From Candidatus Aminicenantota bacterium (GTDB taxonomy: Bacteria; Acidobacteriota; Aminicenantia; Aminicenantales; Aminicenantaceae): DNA of 7,926 nt. The notes under the pieces were generated by a model that was given only the letters and a program-made list of their open reading frames with translations, was not told where the DNA came from and did not search any database. The translations under genes were made by a program, and so were the position numbers. This document shows positions 1-5,931 of this stretch, in pieces; the stretch's first letter is position 1, and each line of letters begins with the position of its first letter. The stretch is from positions 1 through 7,926 of the forward strand of contig JAFGNQ010000467.1 in NCBI GenBank assembly GCA_016926925.1, written 5' to 3'.

Positions 1-1
1 C

Positions 2-592
2 GAATGTCTGGTGATTGCGGACGAGACGGCAAGGGCGGACTTTATCGCCGCAGATCTTCTCGCACAGTGTGAACATGACCCGAACGCCCGGGGTGCTCTG
101 GTGACCACATCTGAATCTTTGGCGCAGCGAACCCTCGCGGAGATCGAGCGTCAGCTTAAAGAACGGAAAACAGAGGATGTTGCCCGTGAATCCTGGGAGA
201 AAAAGGGTGTCGTTGTGGTCGTTGACAGCCTCGACGAAGCTGCCGAATATGCGAACGCGTACGCTCCGGAACATCTCGAGGTGCATGCGGCAGAACCGAG
301 AAGCTTGATTCCTCTTTTGACCAACTACGGCTCTCTTTTTCTGGGTGAAAATACTGCCGAAGTCTATGCAGATAAGATTGCGGGACCGAATCATATTCTC
401 CCCACGGGGAGAACTGCAAGATACACGGGCGGTCTTTGGGTGGGAATGTTCATGAAGGTGGTCACTCATATGGAAACCGACCTTAAAGCTTCACTCAAAT
501 TGGCCGAATACGCGGAGACTCAGGCGGAGTTCGAAAGAATGGATGCCCACCGCTTTGCAGCGACGATCCGGCTGAAGACGTTGAAAGAGTGA
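2..592 (+). CDS. Histidinol dehydrogenase family protein (HisD/HpsN-like), C-terminal part
   Basis: This is the C-terminal ~196 codons of a zinc- and NAD-dependent alcohol dehydrogenase of the HisD family; family members are ~430 residues, and the N-terminal half lies before the window. The frame is open back to base 2, and an in-frame GTG at 11 is internal. Seen: the APEHLEV motif with the catalytic Glu-His pair (bases 269-274), the putative zinc ligand Asp in YADKIAGPNHILPTG (371-373), and the C-terminal zinc-ligand His in MDAHR (548-550). All expected active-site residues of this half are intact, so the enzyme is probably active. The block ARYTGGLWVGMFMKVVTH resembles, from memory, HisD paralogues such as sulfopropanediol 3-dehydrogenase more than biosynthetic HisD, which usually has an ARFSSGLSV-like block. 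The next gene, 24 bases on, is another dehydrogenase and not a his gene. The family call is secure; the substrate is not known. Confidence 0.9.
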   Translation, partial: ECLVIADETARADFIAADLLAQCEHDPNARGALVTTSESLAQRTLAEIERQLKERKTEDVARESWEKKGVVVVVDSLDEAAEYANAYAPEHLEVHAAEPRSLIPLLTNYGSLFLGENTAEVYADKIAGPNHILPTGRTARYTGGLWVGMFMKVVTHMETDLKASLKLAEYAETQAEFERMDAHRFAATIRLKTLKE

Positions 593-602
593 TTCCGGTT
601 CC

Positions 603-610
603 AGGGAGGT
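603..610 (+). promoter_or_regulatory. Shine-Dalgarno site deciding a GTG start
   Basis: AGGGAGGT lies six bases before GTG 617. It selects this GTG over the nearby ATG at 621, which is out of frame and meets a stop after two codons. Confidence 0.75.
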
Positions 611-616
611 TGGACT

Positions 617-1681
617 GTGGATGAGATAAAAGTCATTGTCTATGGAATCGGAGCGATGGGAAGCAATGTGGTGCGCTTGCTTCAAACAAAACCGCAGGTC
701 AAAATCGTGGGTGCGATCGATCATGATCCGGGAAAAATCGGACAGGATGTCGGTGGAGTCTCAGGTCTGGAAAAAAATCTGGGCGTGGATGTCCGTTACC
801 CTCCGGAAAAGACCCTCGATGCGGTGAAAGCCGACCTCGTGATCCACACCACAACGGCTTTTTTGGACGAGGCCTTCGATCAAATCACGAACATTCTCGA
901 AAGGGGAATGAACGTTCTGACAATATGTCAGGAACTGTTTTTTCCCATCGGAAAGAATATTCCTAAAGCCGGAGTACTCGATAGAATTGCAAAAGAAAAA
1001 AAATTGAGGATCACTGCGGTCGGCGTAAATCCCGGATTTGTCATGGATCTCGTCCCGATCCTCTGTTCACTTCCTTGCTGGCAAGTGGAGAACGTCTTTG
1101 TCCGGCGCATCGTAGACTTTTCTCCTTACGGGCCGGACGAGATGCGCCACATCGGAGCCAATTTGACTAGGGAACGATTTTTGCAGGGTGTTCTGGAAGG
1201 GTACATCGGGCACATAGGGCTCCTGGAAACAACGGCCATGGTTGCTCATTGTTTGGGTTTTGCCATCGATGAGCTCAAACAAACTAAAGAGCCTTTGATC
1301 ACAAGAGTGTCGAGAGAGAGTTCCTTCATCCGCATTGAGGCCGGACATGTCTGTGGTTTCAAGCAGAATGTGTCGGGCCTTATTTCCGGTAGGCAGGTCT
1401 TGGACTTCAGGATGGTGGGCATCGTCTCACCCGATAAGGATGAAGACGGCATGGAAACAGGCGATTACACCCGGATCAGCGGAACTCCCAATGTGGACAT
1501 CACGATCAAGGAAGAAATTGCCCAAAAGGGAGGATTGGGAACTGCGGGAGTGGCGGTCAACATGATTCCCAAGCTCCTGGGCGCCGGTCCCGGATTCCAC
1601 ACGATGAATGAATTCTCGAATCTGTGTTATTGGAACGCACAACCTGTGGCCGTGCCTGTGAAGAAAATTACTTACTGCTAG
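617..1681 (+). CDS. 2,4-diaminopentanoate dehydrogenase-like / dihydrodipicolinate reductase-family oxidoreductase
   Basis: A 354-residue cytosolic NAD(P)-dependent dehydrogenase starting at GTG. The N-terminal Rossmann fold is seen in VYGIGAMGS (GxGxxG, residues 10-15). Further landmarks are HTTTAFLDE, the GVNPGF segment at 136-141, DFSPYGPDEM around 168-177, the EGYIGHIGLLETTAM region and a C-terminal GLGTAGVAVNMIPKLLGAGPGF block from 306. These match the pattern I know from clostridial 2,4-diaminopentanoate dehydrogenase (ornithine fermentation), a DapB-related family of about this length. A lysine-pathway DapB is usually ~250-270 residues, so DapB itself is unlikely. The true substrate is uncertain: the other ornithine-fermentation genes are not visible, and the upstream neighbour is a HisD-family enzyme. 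The short spacing implies co-transcription with that gene. Family confidence is good; exact reaction is an inference. Confidence 0.82.
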   Translation: MDEIKVIVYGIGAMGSNVVRLLQTKPQVKIVGAIDHDPGKIGQDVGGVSGLEKNLGVDVRYPPEKTLDAVKADLVIHTTTAFLDEAFDQITNILERGMNVLTICQELFFPIGKNIPKAGVLDRIAKEKKLRITAVGVNPGFVMDLVPILCSLPCWQVENVFVRRIVDFSPYGPDEMRHIGANLTRERFLQGVLEGYIGHIGLLETTAMVAHCLGFAIDELKQTKEPLITRVSRESSFIRIEAGHVCGFKQNVSGLISGRQVLDFRMVGIVSPDKDEDGMETGDYTRISGTPNVDITIKEEIAQKGGLGTAGVAVNMIPKLLGAGPGFHTMNEFSNLCYWNAQPVAVPVKKITYC

Positions 1682-1774
1682 ATTTTCCTTTCCGACCGGA
1701 GTGAAGCATTCCCCCATACTTGCCCCTGCCATCCCGTATTTGCACAACTCATTTGTGTTAACCGCCGTCTTTGC

Positions 1775-1803
1775 TTGAAGGGGACATTGTTAGCTGATAG
1801 AAT
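1775..1803 (+). promoter_or_regulatory. Candidate sigma70-type promoter for the GWxTD-TPR operon
   Basis: TTGAAG (1775-1780) is followed after 17 bases by TAGAAT (1798-1803), preceded by TGA, which gives an extended -10. The -35 matches TTGACA in four of six positions and the -10 matches TATAAT in five of six. A start point near 1810 would leave almost no 5' leader before ATG 1814/1817, so either the transcript is nearly leaderless or the real promoter lies elsewhere in 1682-1774. In that upstream stretch I see no convincing terminator or other promoter. Confidence 0.4.
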
Positions 1804-1813
1804 GAGGGTTAAA

Positions 1814-3877
1814 ATGATGAAACTCCGGACAGTCGCCTTTTCAATCGTTTTCGTATTTTCGGGTATTCTCGGAACCATGCATTCCGGAATCGTAAGAGAT
1901 AACCTTCCGCCGACACACAAGAAGTGGTTGAATGAGGATGTCATCCATATCATCACCCAAAAGGAAAAAGAGGTTTTCCTCAAGTTGGATTCCAACCAGG
2001 AAAGGGAGCTGTTCATCGAGGCCTTTTGGAGGCAAAGGGATCCTAATCCTGAAACTCCGGTGAATGAATTCAAAAACGAGCACTACCGGCGCATCGAATA
2101 TGCCAACAAAATGTACGGCGTCGGTACTTCCAAACCGGGATGGAAAACAGAGCGAGGTAGGATTTATATCATTTTAGGAAAGCCGGTTACCGTAGAAACC
2201 TATGGAGCTTTGGAGCACAATCTGGTCCCACTCGAGGTTTGGTTTTATCAGGGAAATTATGGCCCCGGCATTCCTACGAGTTTCTACATGCTTTTTTTCA
2301 AGGAATGGGGGATCGGCGATTTTGTTCTCTACAGCCCCATCCGGCATGGACCCCGAAAACTGATCGAAACCTACGATGTCAACCCCAACAAAGCCCTCAA
2401 CATACTCCGGCAGGTCAATCCGGAACTGGCCAATGTCGCCCGTTCACTCATCCCCAGCCAATCCGGATCTTTAGATGCGGGCTCTGCCGTCCCTTCCGAG
2501 ATGCTTCTCAACAACATATCCGTACTCCCTCAGAAGCAGATCAAGGATCAGTATGCCGAGAAACTCCTGAAATACAGGGCCCTCGTTGAAGTCGACCATT
2601 CGATCCTCTATGTGGAGAACGATGCGCTGGTTAAAATAATGCGGGATGAGGCTGGATTTTTCTTTGTCCATTACGCTGTTGAGCCCAAAAGGCTGTCTCT
2701 CGGTAAATATGAAGAAAAATATTACACGAATTTGGAGATTTTTGGGAAAATCGACGATCTTCAGGGGAATACAATCTATCAATTCGAAAGAAAAGTCTCT
2801 CTCGATTTCGATGAAGACCAGGTTTCGGAGATGAGGTCGAAACTCTTCAGTTTCCAGGACGCATTTCCGCTGATCCCTGGAGATTTTCATTTCGATTTGC
2901 TGATAAAAAACACCGTTTCCAAGGAGTTCACTTCCGTCGAGCAGGACATCGAAATACCGGTGTCTTCGGGCCTCATCGATTTAAGCCCCATAGTTTTTTC
3001 AAACGGAATCGAAATGAATACCTCTCCGGAATATGCGCACAAACCTTTTCAATTCGGAAGAATACACGCTTCTCCTTCAGCCAACAACACCTACTCCCCA
3101 GGGGATAATCTATCTGTGTGTTTCAAGCTTTACGGATTGACCGAAAGCTTGAAGCAGGAGGGCTTTTTCGAGTATCACATCTTCAAAGAAGACGTACAGG
3201 TCTCTACGTTCCGGAAGGCAATTAAGGATTACGAAAACACAGAAACGTTTGTTGAAGCCGTTCCCTTAGCCGATTACAACCCGGGATATTACCTGCTGAA
3301 AGTTTCGTTGTGGGATGGAAATCAAAAGGAAATGAGGACGATCACCGAGAATTTTGTCATCAGCCCTGCAGCCTCCCTGCCTAGGTACTGGAGTGTGTCC
3401 GAAGTCTATCCAGGTCCGGACGACCCCTATTATGCCTATACCTTGGGCTGTCAAATGCGTAACCGGGGTGACCTCGAAAAGGCTGTGCTTCTTTTGGAGA
3501 TGGCGAATTCCAAGCGGCCGGCCTCCCTTGAGTTTGCCGTCGCCCTGGCTGATGCCTATTATGCTTTCGGTGAATATTCCAAAGTTCAAAATCTCATGTC
3601 GCTTTTCCTGGAAAAAGCGAAAGAGGAGCCCGGGGTCTTTCAACTTCTCGGAAATTCGTTCTTTAAAGCCAAAGACTACGCTAAGGCAATCTATTACTTT
3701 AAGAAATATCTCACACAATTCGGCACCCACATCGAAATACTGAATACACTTGGCGAATGCTATGTACAAACAGGCAATGTGGAAGAAGCCATTGCCGCCT
3801 GGGAGAGGTCATTGGAATTATCTCCCGATCAAACAGAGCTTCGTGAGAAAACCACCTCTTTGAGGAAAAAGAATTGA
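1814..3877 (+). CDS. Exported GWxTD-domain protein with C-terminal TPR repeats
   Basis: A 687-residue protein if started at ATG 1814 (ATG 1817 is equally possible; GAGGG at 1804-1808 is a usable ribosome site for either). A TTG at 1775 is in frame but would add a polar stretch before the signal. The N-terminus MMKLRTVAFSIVFVFSGILG looks like a signal peptide or anchor, so the protein probably acts in the periplasm or at the outer membrane. Seen: an AFWRQRDPNPETPVNEF segment, then the family's signature at residues 109-113, here GWKTE where the usual form is GWxTD, followed by RGRIYIILGKP. A ~300-residue middle region has beta-rich character with no motif I recognise. From ~537 to the end there are about four TPR units. 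The GWxTD domain has no established function that I know of; the TPRs suggest a scaffold for protein contacts. It is followed after 50 bases by a second exported TPR protein. Confidence 0.85.
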   Translation: MMKLRTVAFSIVFVFSGILGTMHSGIVRDNLPPTHKKWLNEDVIHIITQKEKEVFLKLDSNQERELFIEAFWRQRDPNPETPVNEFKNEHYRRIEYANKMYGVGTSKPGWKTERGRIYIILGKPVTVETYGALEHNLVPLEVWFYQGNYGPGIPTSFYMLFFKEWGIGDFVLYSPIRHGPRKLIETYDVNPNKALNILRQVNPELANVARSLIPSQSGSLDAGSAVPSEMLLNNISVLPQKQIKDQYAEKLLKYRALVEVDHSILYVENDALVKIMRDEAGFFFVHYAVEPKRLSLGKYEEKYYTNLEIFGKIDDLQGNTIYQFERKVSLDFDEDQVSEMRSKLFSFQDAFPLIPGDFHFDLLIKNTVSKEFTSVEQDIEIPVSSGLIDLSPIVFSNGIEMNTSPEYAHKPFQFGRIHASPSANNTYSPGDNLSVCFKLYGLTESLKQEGFFEYHIFKEDVQVSTFRKAIKDYENTETFVEAVPLADYNPGYYLLKVSLWDGNQKEMRTITENFVISPAASLPRYWSVSEVYPGPDDPYYAYTLGCQMRNRGDLEKAVLLLEMANSKRPASLEFAVALADAYYAFGEYSKVQNLMSLFLEKAKEEPGVFQLLGNSFFKAKDYAKAIYYFKKYLTQFGTHIEILNTLGECYVQTGNVEEAIAAWERSLELSPDQTELREKTTSLRKKN

Positions 3878-3916
3878 GTATTGAAACAGCAGTCCGTAAG
3901 ACGGAGTTATGCACAC

Positions 3917-3924
3917 AGGAGAAG
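3917..3924 (+). promoter_or_regulatory. Shine-Dalgarno site deciding the TPR protein start
   Basis: AGGAGAAG precedes ATG 3928, with six bases between AGGAG and the start. It supports ATG 3928 over an in-frame TTG at 3874 that overlaps the upstream stop codon. Confidence 0.65.
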
Positions 3925-3927
3925 TCT

Positions 3928-4899
3928 ATGTTTAAAAATATTTTAGCCGCAGCCTTTCTCTGTTTGTTTGTTTTTACGATGACGTCACAGCCTCAAGTCA
4001 CGGCACGAAGGGTGAAGCTCTTCGTTGTCGATACGGACAATCAGCCTTTGGACAAGGCGAGGATTACCTTAACCAGTCCTGAACGGAGCGACTTCAGAAA
4101 AGAATATCGCAGCAACAAGAAAGGCGAGTCCTCATTCATTCTTCCTATGGAGATTAAAAACGCGCATTTCCTCATCGAAAAAGAGGGCTATCAAAAATAC
4201 CAGCAAACCGTTGAGCTGCGATCGATGCGGAGCTCCGAATCCGATTTCAAATACGAAGGAACATTCATGCTGTACAGGTCCGATGAATTGAGCCCGCAGC
4301 AGGAAGCACAGAAGAAAGAGGCTTTCGATGACGCCCTTCCCTTATTCAACTCAGGCATCGAGCTCTTTCAAGCGGAGAAGTTTTCGGAGGCGGCGGAGCA
4401 ATTCGAGAAGGCGCTGGTTCAGAAACCTGATTTCTACGATGCTTTGGAAAATTTGGCGGTGTCGTACTTCCGAGCGGAACGATATGAAAAAGCCATCGAT
4501 ACCGCCAAAAGATCTCTGGAAATGAAGCCTGATTCCTATGCGATGCTCAAGACGATTTCCGTATCCTACTCCGCTTTGGGAAATGAACAAATGGCATCCG
4601 AATTCCTGGAGAAAATGAAAGAGCTGCCCGATGCTCAATTCTCTCCTGAGGAGCTGTACAATTTAGCTGTTACAGCCGCCAATCAGGGAAACGATCAGGA
4701 AGCCGGTGAATATTTCAAGAAGGCTATTGAGCTCAGGCCTGACTATGCTCTGGCACACTATCAATTGGGCATGTGCTGCTTCCGCTTGAATGATTTTGAG
4801 GGAGCCAAGAAGGAACTGACAAGATATCTGGAACTGGATCCTGAAGGCACACACGTTCAAGTGGCCAATGCCGTATTGGAGCACATCTCCAAACAGTAA
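3928..4899 (+). CDS. Exported TPR protein with N-terminal carboxypeptidase-regulatory-like (beta-sandwich) domain
   Basis: 323 residues from ATG 3928. The N-terminus MFKNILAAAFLCLFVFTM is a typical signal sequence, with possible cleavage after QPQVTA. Residues ~29-95 (from VKLFVVDTDNQPLDKARITL to QQTVELR) look like a small beta-sandwich of the carboxypeptidase-regulatory/CNA-B/PEGA type: a D-x-x-x-x-P-L-x-x-A-x-I-x-L turn, a KKGESSF strand and a KEGYQKYQ strand. Residues ~137-308 form five consecutive TPR units of 34 residues, for example EAAEQFEKALVQKPDF and EAGEYFKKAIELRPDY; the third unit is the most degenerate. No catalytic motif is seen. It is probably co-transcribed with the GWxTD protein 50 bases upstream, and the two may act together as an envelope scaffold. 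That partnership is inferred from adjacency and shared architecture. Confidence 0.83.
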   Translation: MFKNILAAAFLCLFVFTMTSQPQVTARRVKLFVVDTDNQPLDKARITLTSPERSDFRKEYRSNKKGESSFILPMEIKNAHFLIEKEGYQKYQQTVELRSMRSSESDFKYEGTFMLYRSDELSPQQEAQKKEAFDDALPLFNSGIELFQAEKFSEAAEQFEKALVQKPDFYDALENLAVSYFRAERYEKAIDTAKRSLEMKPDSYAMLKTISVSYSALGNEQMASEFLEKMKELPDAQFSPEELYNLAVTAANQGNDQEAGEYFKKAIELRPDYALAHYQLGMCCFRLNDFEGAKKELTRYLELDPEGTHVQVANAVLEHISKQ

Positions 4900-4900
4900 A

Positions 4901-4930
4901 TATGAGGGCAAAAATCCCATCTCTTTTTTT
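4901..4930 (+). terminator. Weak intrinsic terminator candidate after the TPR gene
   Basis: A GAGGG/CCCATC pairing (three G-C pairs, then a bulge and two more pairs) with an A-rich loop precedes a run of seven T (4924-4930), directly after the stop codon. The stem is too short to be convincing alone; the position and T-run are what support it. Confidence 0.3.
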
Positions 4931-5020
4931 GATTATTGATTCTGATTTTCGTGAAGAGGGAATAGCTGCAAAAACGGCATCTTTCTCTCCCCTGCAACTC
5001 ACAAAATTCGCAAAAAATTC

Positions 5021-5049
5021 TTGACAAACCCGATTGTCTTATAAATTAT
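5021..5049 (+). promoter_or_regulatory. Candidate promoter for the GntR-family regulator
   Basis: A perfect TTGACA (5021-5026) is followed after 17 bases by AATTAT (5044-5049), a four-of-six -10 match; TAAATT at 15-base spacing is an alternative. A start point near 5056 would give a leader of about 27 bases. The -35 is strong, the -10 ambiguous because of the AT-rich context. Confidence 0.55.
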
Positions 5050-5064
5050 AGATTACAAGGTAAT
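5040..5064 (+). promoter_or_regulatory. Two adjacent palindromes, candidate operator of the regulator
   Basis: TATAA-A-TTATA (5040-5050) is a perfect palindrome around one central base and covers the -10 region. One base later, ATTAC-AAG-GTAAT (5052-5064) is a second perfect inverted repeat with five-base arms and a three-base centre, near the predicted transcription start. GntR-family dimers bind short palindromes and commonly repress their own genes, so autoregulation is plausible. The binding itself is inferred. Confidence 0.4.
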
Positions 5065-5082
5065 TTTTATTATTAAAGAATT

Positions 5083-5775
5083 ATGATGTCTAAAGGAAAA
5101 GCATTAGACAAGTCTTTTCCCAAAACTCTTTCGGACAGAATATACATCTATCTGAAAGAGTCCATCATGACGGGAAAAATCAAACCGAACCAGAGGATCA
5201 CAGAGAAGGAGGTCGCCGAAGAGTTCGGCATCAGCACCACTCCGGTCAGGGAGGCCATTAAAAGGCTCTCCGGCGAAGGATTGATCAGCATCGACAGCCA
5301 TAAGGAGGCTTTTGTCAGGGAGCTTTCCTACAAGGAGCTTATGAATATCTATGAAGCTATGGTTTGTATCGATGAACGGTGCATCGAGCTTGCCTTCACC
5401 GGAAAAAAGCCTGCCTTTTTGAAGGAGATGGAAGAAGGCCTTGCTGCAATGGAGGACTATGTCCGAAAGGGCAAAGTCGAAAAATACCTCGAGTACAATG
5501 AGCAGATGCATTTAAAGATCGCCGAACTCTCCGGTAATGAATTCCTATTCCAGATCCGGGAATTGATCTATGCTCAGCTCAGCAGGTACCGGCCGCTCCG
5601 GTTGTTCTTGTTTTCGCATTCGGATGCGGTTGTGAAATATATCAAGACAAACAAAGCGCTCTTGGAAGCACTAAAAGCCGGAGACTCGAAGCGTATTGAA
5701 GAGATCGAACCGGAAGACTGGATTCACTATCTGCCTTCGGAGAAAGAATGGTTGGCATATCAGGAGAACCGGTGA
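5083..5775 (+). CDS. GntR-family transcriptional regulator, FCD (FadR) type
   Basis: A 230-residue DNA-binding repressor or activator. The N-terminal winged helix-turn-helix covers residues ~14-75, with NQRITEKEVAEEFGISTTPVREAIKRL carrying the canonical TPVREA recognition helix (P54-A58) and then GLISI. The all-helical C-terminal domain (~80-230) has FCD hallmarks: NEQMHLKIAELSGN at 139-152 and NKALLEALKAGD at 190-201. Compared with metal-binding FCD members, the expected Asp is Asn139 and one expected His is Asn190; His143 is kept. The last ligand is unclear, since His215 sits off the usual spacing. The metal site may therefore be lost and the effector different. ATG 5083 is chosen because the helix-turn-helix begins soon after; the ribosome site is weak (AAAGAA, too close), and ATG 5086 is an alternative. 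It lies before the receptor gene on the same strand, which fits a local regulator, probably of an uptake or catabolic function. Confidence 0.9.
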   Translation: MMSKGKALDKSFPKTLSDRIYIYLKESIMTGKIKPNQRITEKEVAEEFGISTTPVREAIKRLSGEGLISIDSHKEAFVRELSYKELMNIYEAMVCIDERCIELAFTGKKPAFLKEMEEGLAAMEDYVRKGKVEKYLEYNEQMHLKIAELSGNEFLFQIRELIYAQLSRYRPLRLFLFSHSDAVVKYIKTNKALLEALKAGDSKRIEEIEPEDWIHYLPSEKEWLAYQENR

Positions 5776-5931
5776 TAATGCCGCAATCCCCAAGGTTAAC
5801 CCTGATTTGAAGAGTTCCATATAGATGAAAGGAGGTCGCATAGAGGAAATTCACAAAATCATTATAGGCTAAGTGTGGTTTCATATTGCTTTTTTGGAAT
5901 TTATTACAAGTTTACAGAAGGAGGGTAACCA
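5776..5931 (+). other. Leader region between regulator and receptor
   Basis: These 156 bases hold no clear terminator and no strong promoter. They contain an unexplained strong Shine-Dalgarno-like AAAGGAGGT (5828-5836), a 15-codon open frame (5825-5872), and ATTACAAG (5903-5910), which repeats a word from the regulator's palindrome. Without a terminator, read-through from the regulator gene is possible. Confidence 0.4.
5916..5925 (+). promoter_or_regulatory. Shine-Dalgarno site deciding a TTG start of the receptor
   Basis: AGAAGGAGGG lies six bases before TTG 5932. The good match and spacing, plus the signal peptide that begins right there, fix the TTG as the start. No ATG occurs in frame until well inside the protein. 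Confidence 0.75.

Noticed and set aside
2..592. A histidine-biosynthesis operon
   Set aside because: The only support is the HisD family fragment. The adjacent gene is not a his gene, and the conserved block looks like a HisD paralogue.
617..1681. Dihydrodipicolinate reductase (DapB) of lysine synthesis
   Set aside because: The protein is about 90 residues longer than DapB and follows the diaminopentanoate-dehydrogenase pattern.
1775..1813. An upstream in-frame TTG start for the GWxTD protein, adding 13 residues
   Set aside because: It would place polar residues ahead of the signal peptide and has no good ribosome site. The TTG also falls in the -35 box of the best promoter candidate.
2471..2890. 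A 139-codon open frame on the minus strand
   Set aside because: It lies wholly within the GWxTD gene, which has a recognisable domain and TPRs. The minus-strand translation shows no motif and no ribosome site of note.
3266..3769. A 167-codon open frame on the minus strand
   Set aside because: It mirrors the TPR-coding part of the GWxTD gene and shows no domain I recognise.
3874..3927. A TTG start of the second TPR protein overlapping the stop codon of the GWxTD gene
   Set aside because: It would put 18 charged and polar residues before the signal sequence. ATG 3928 has a well-spaced AGGAG.
5790..5806. The CCCCAAGGTTAACCCTG stretch after the regulator gene as a terminator
   Set aside because: GGTTAACC is palindromic, but there is no loop-bearing stem and no T-run after it.
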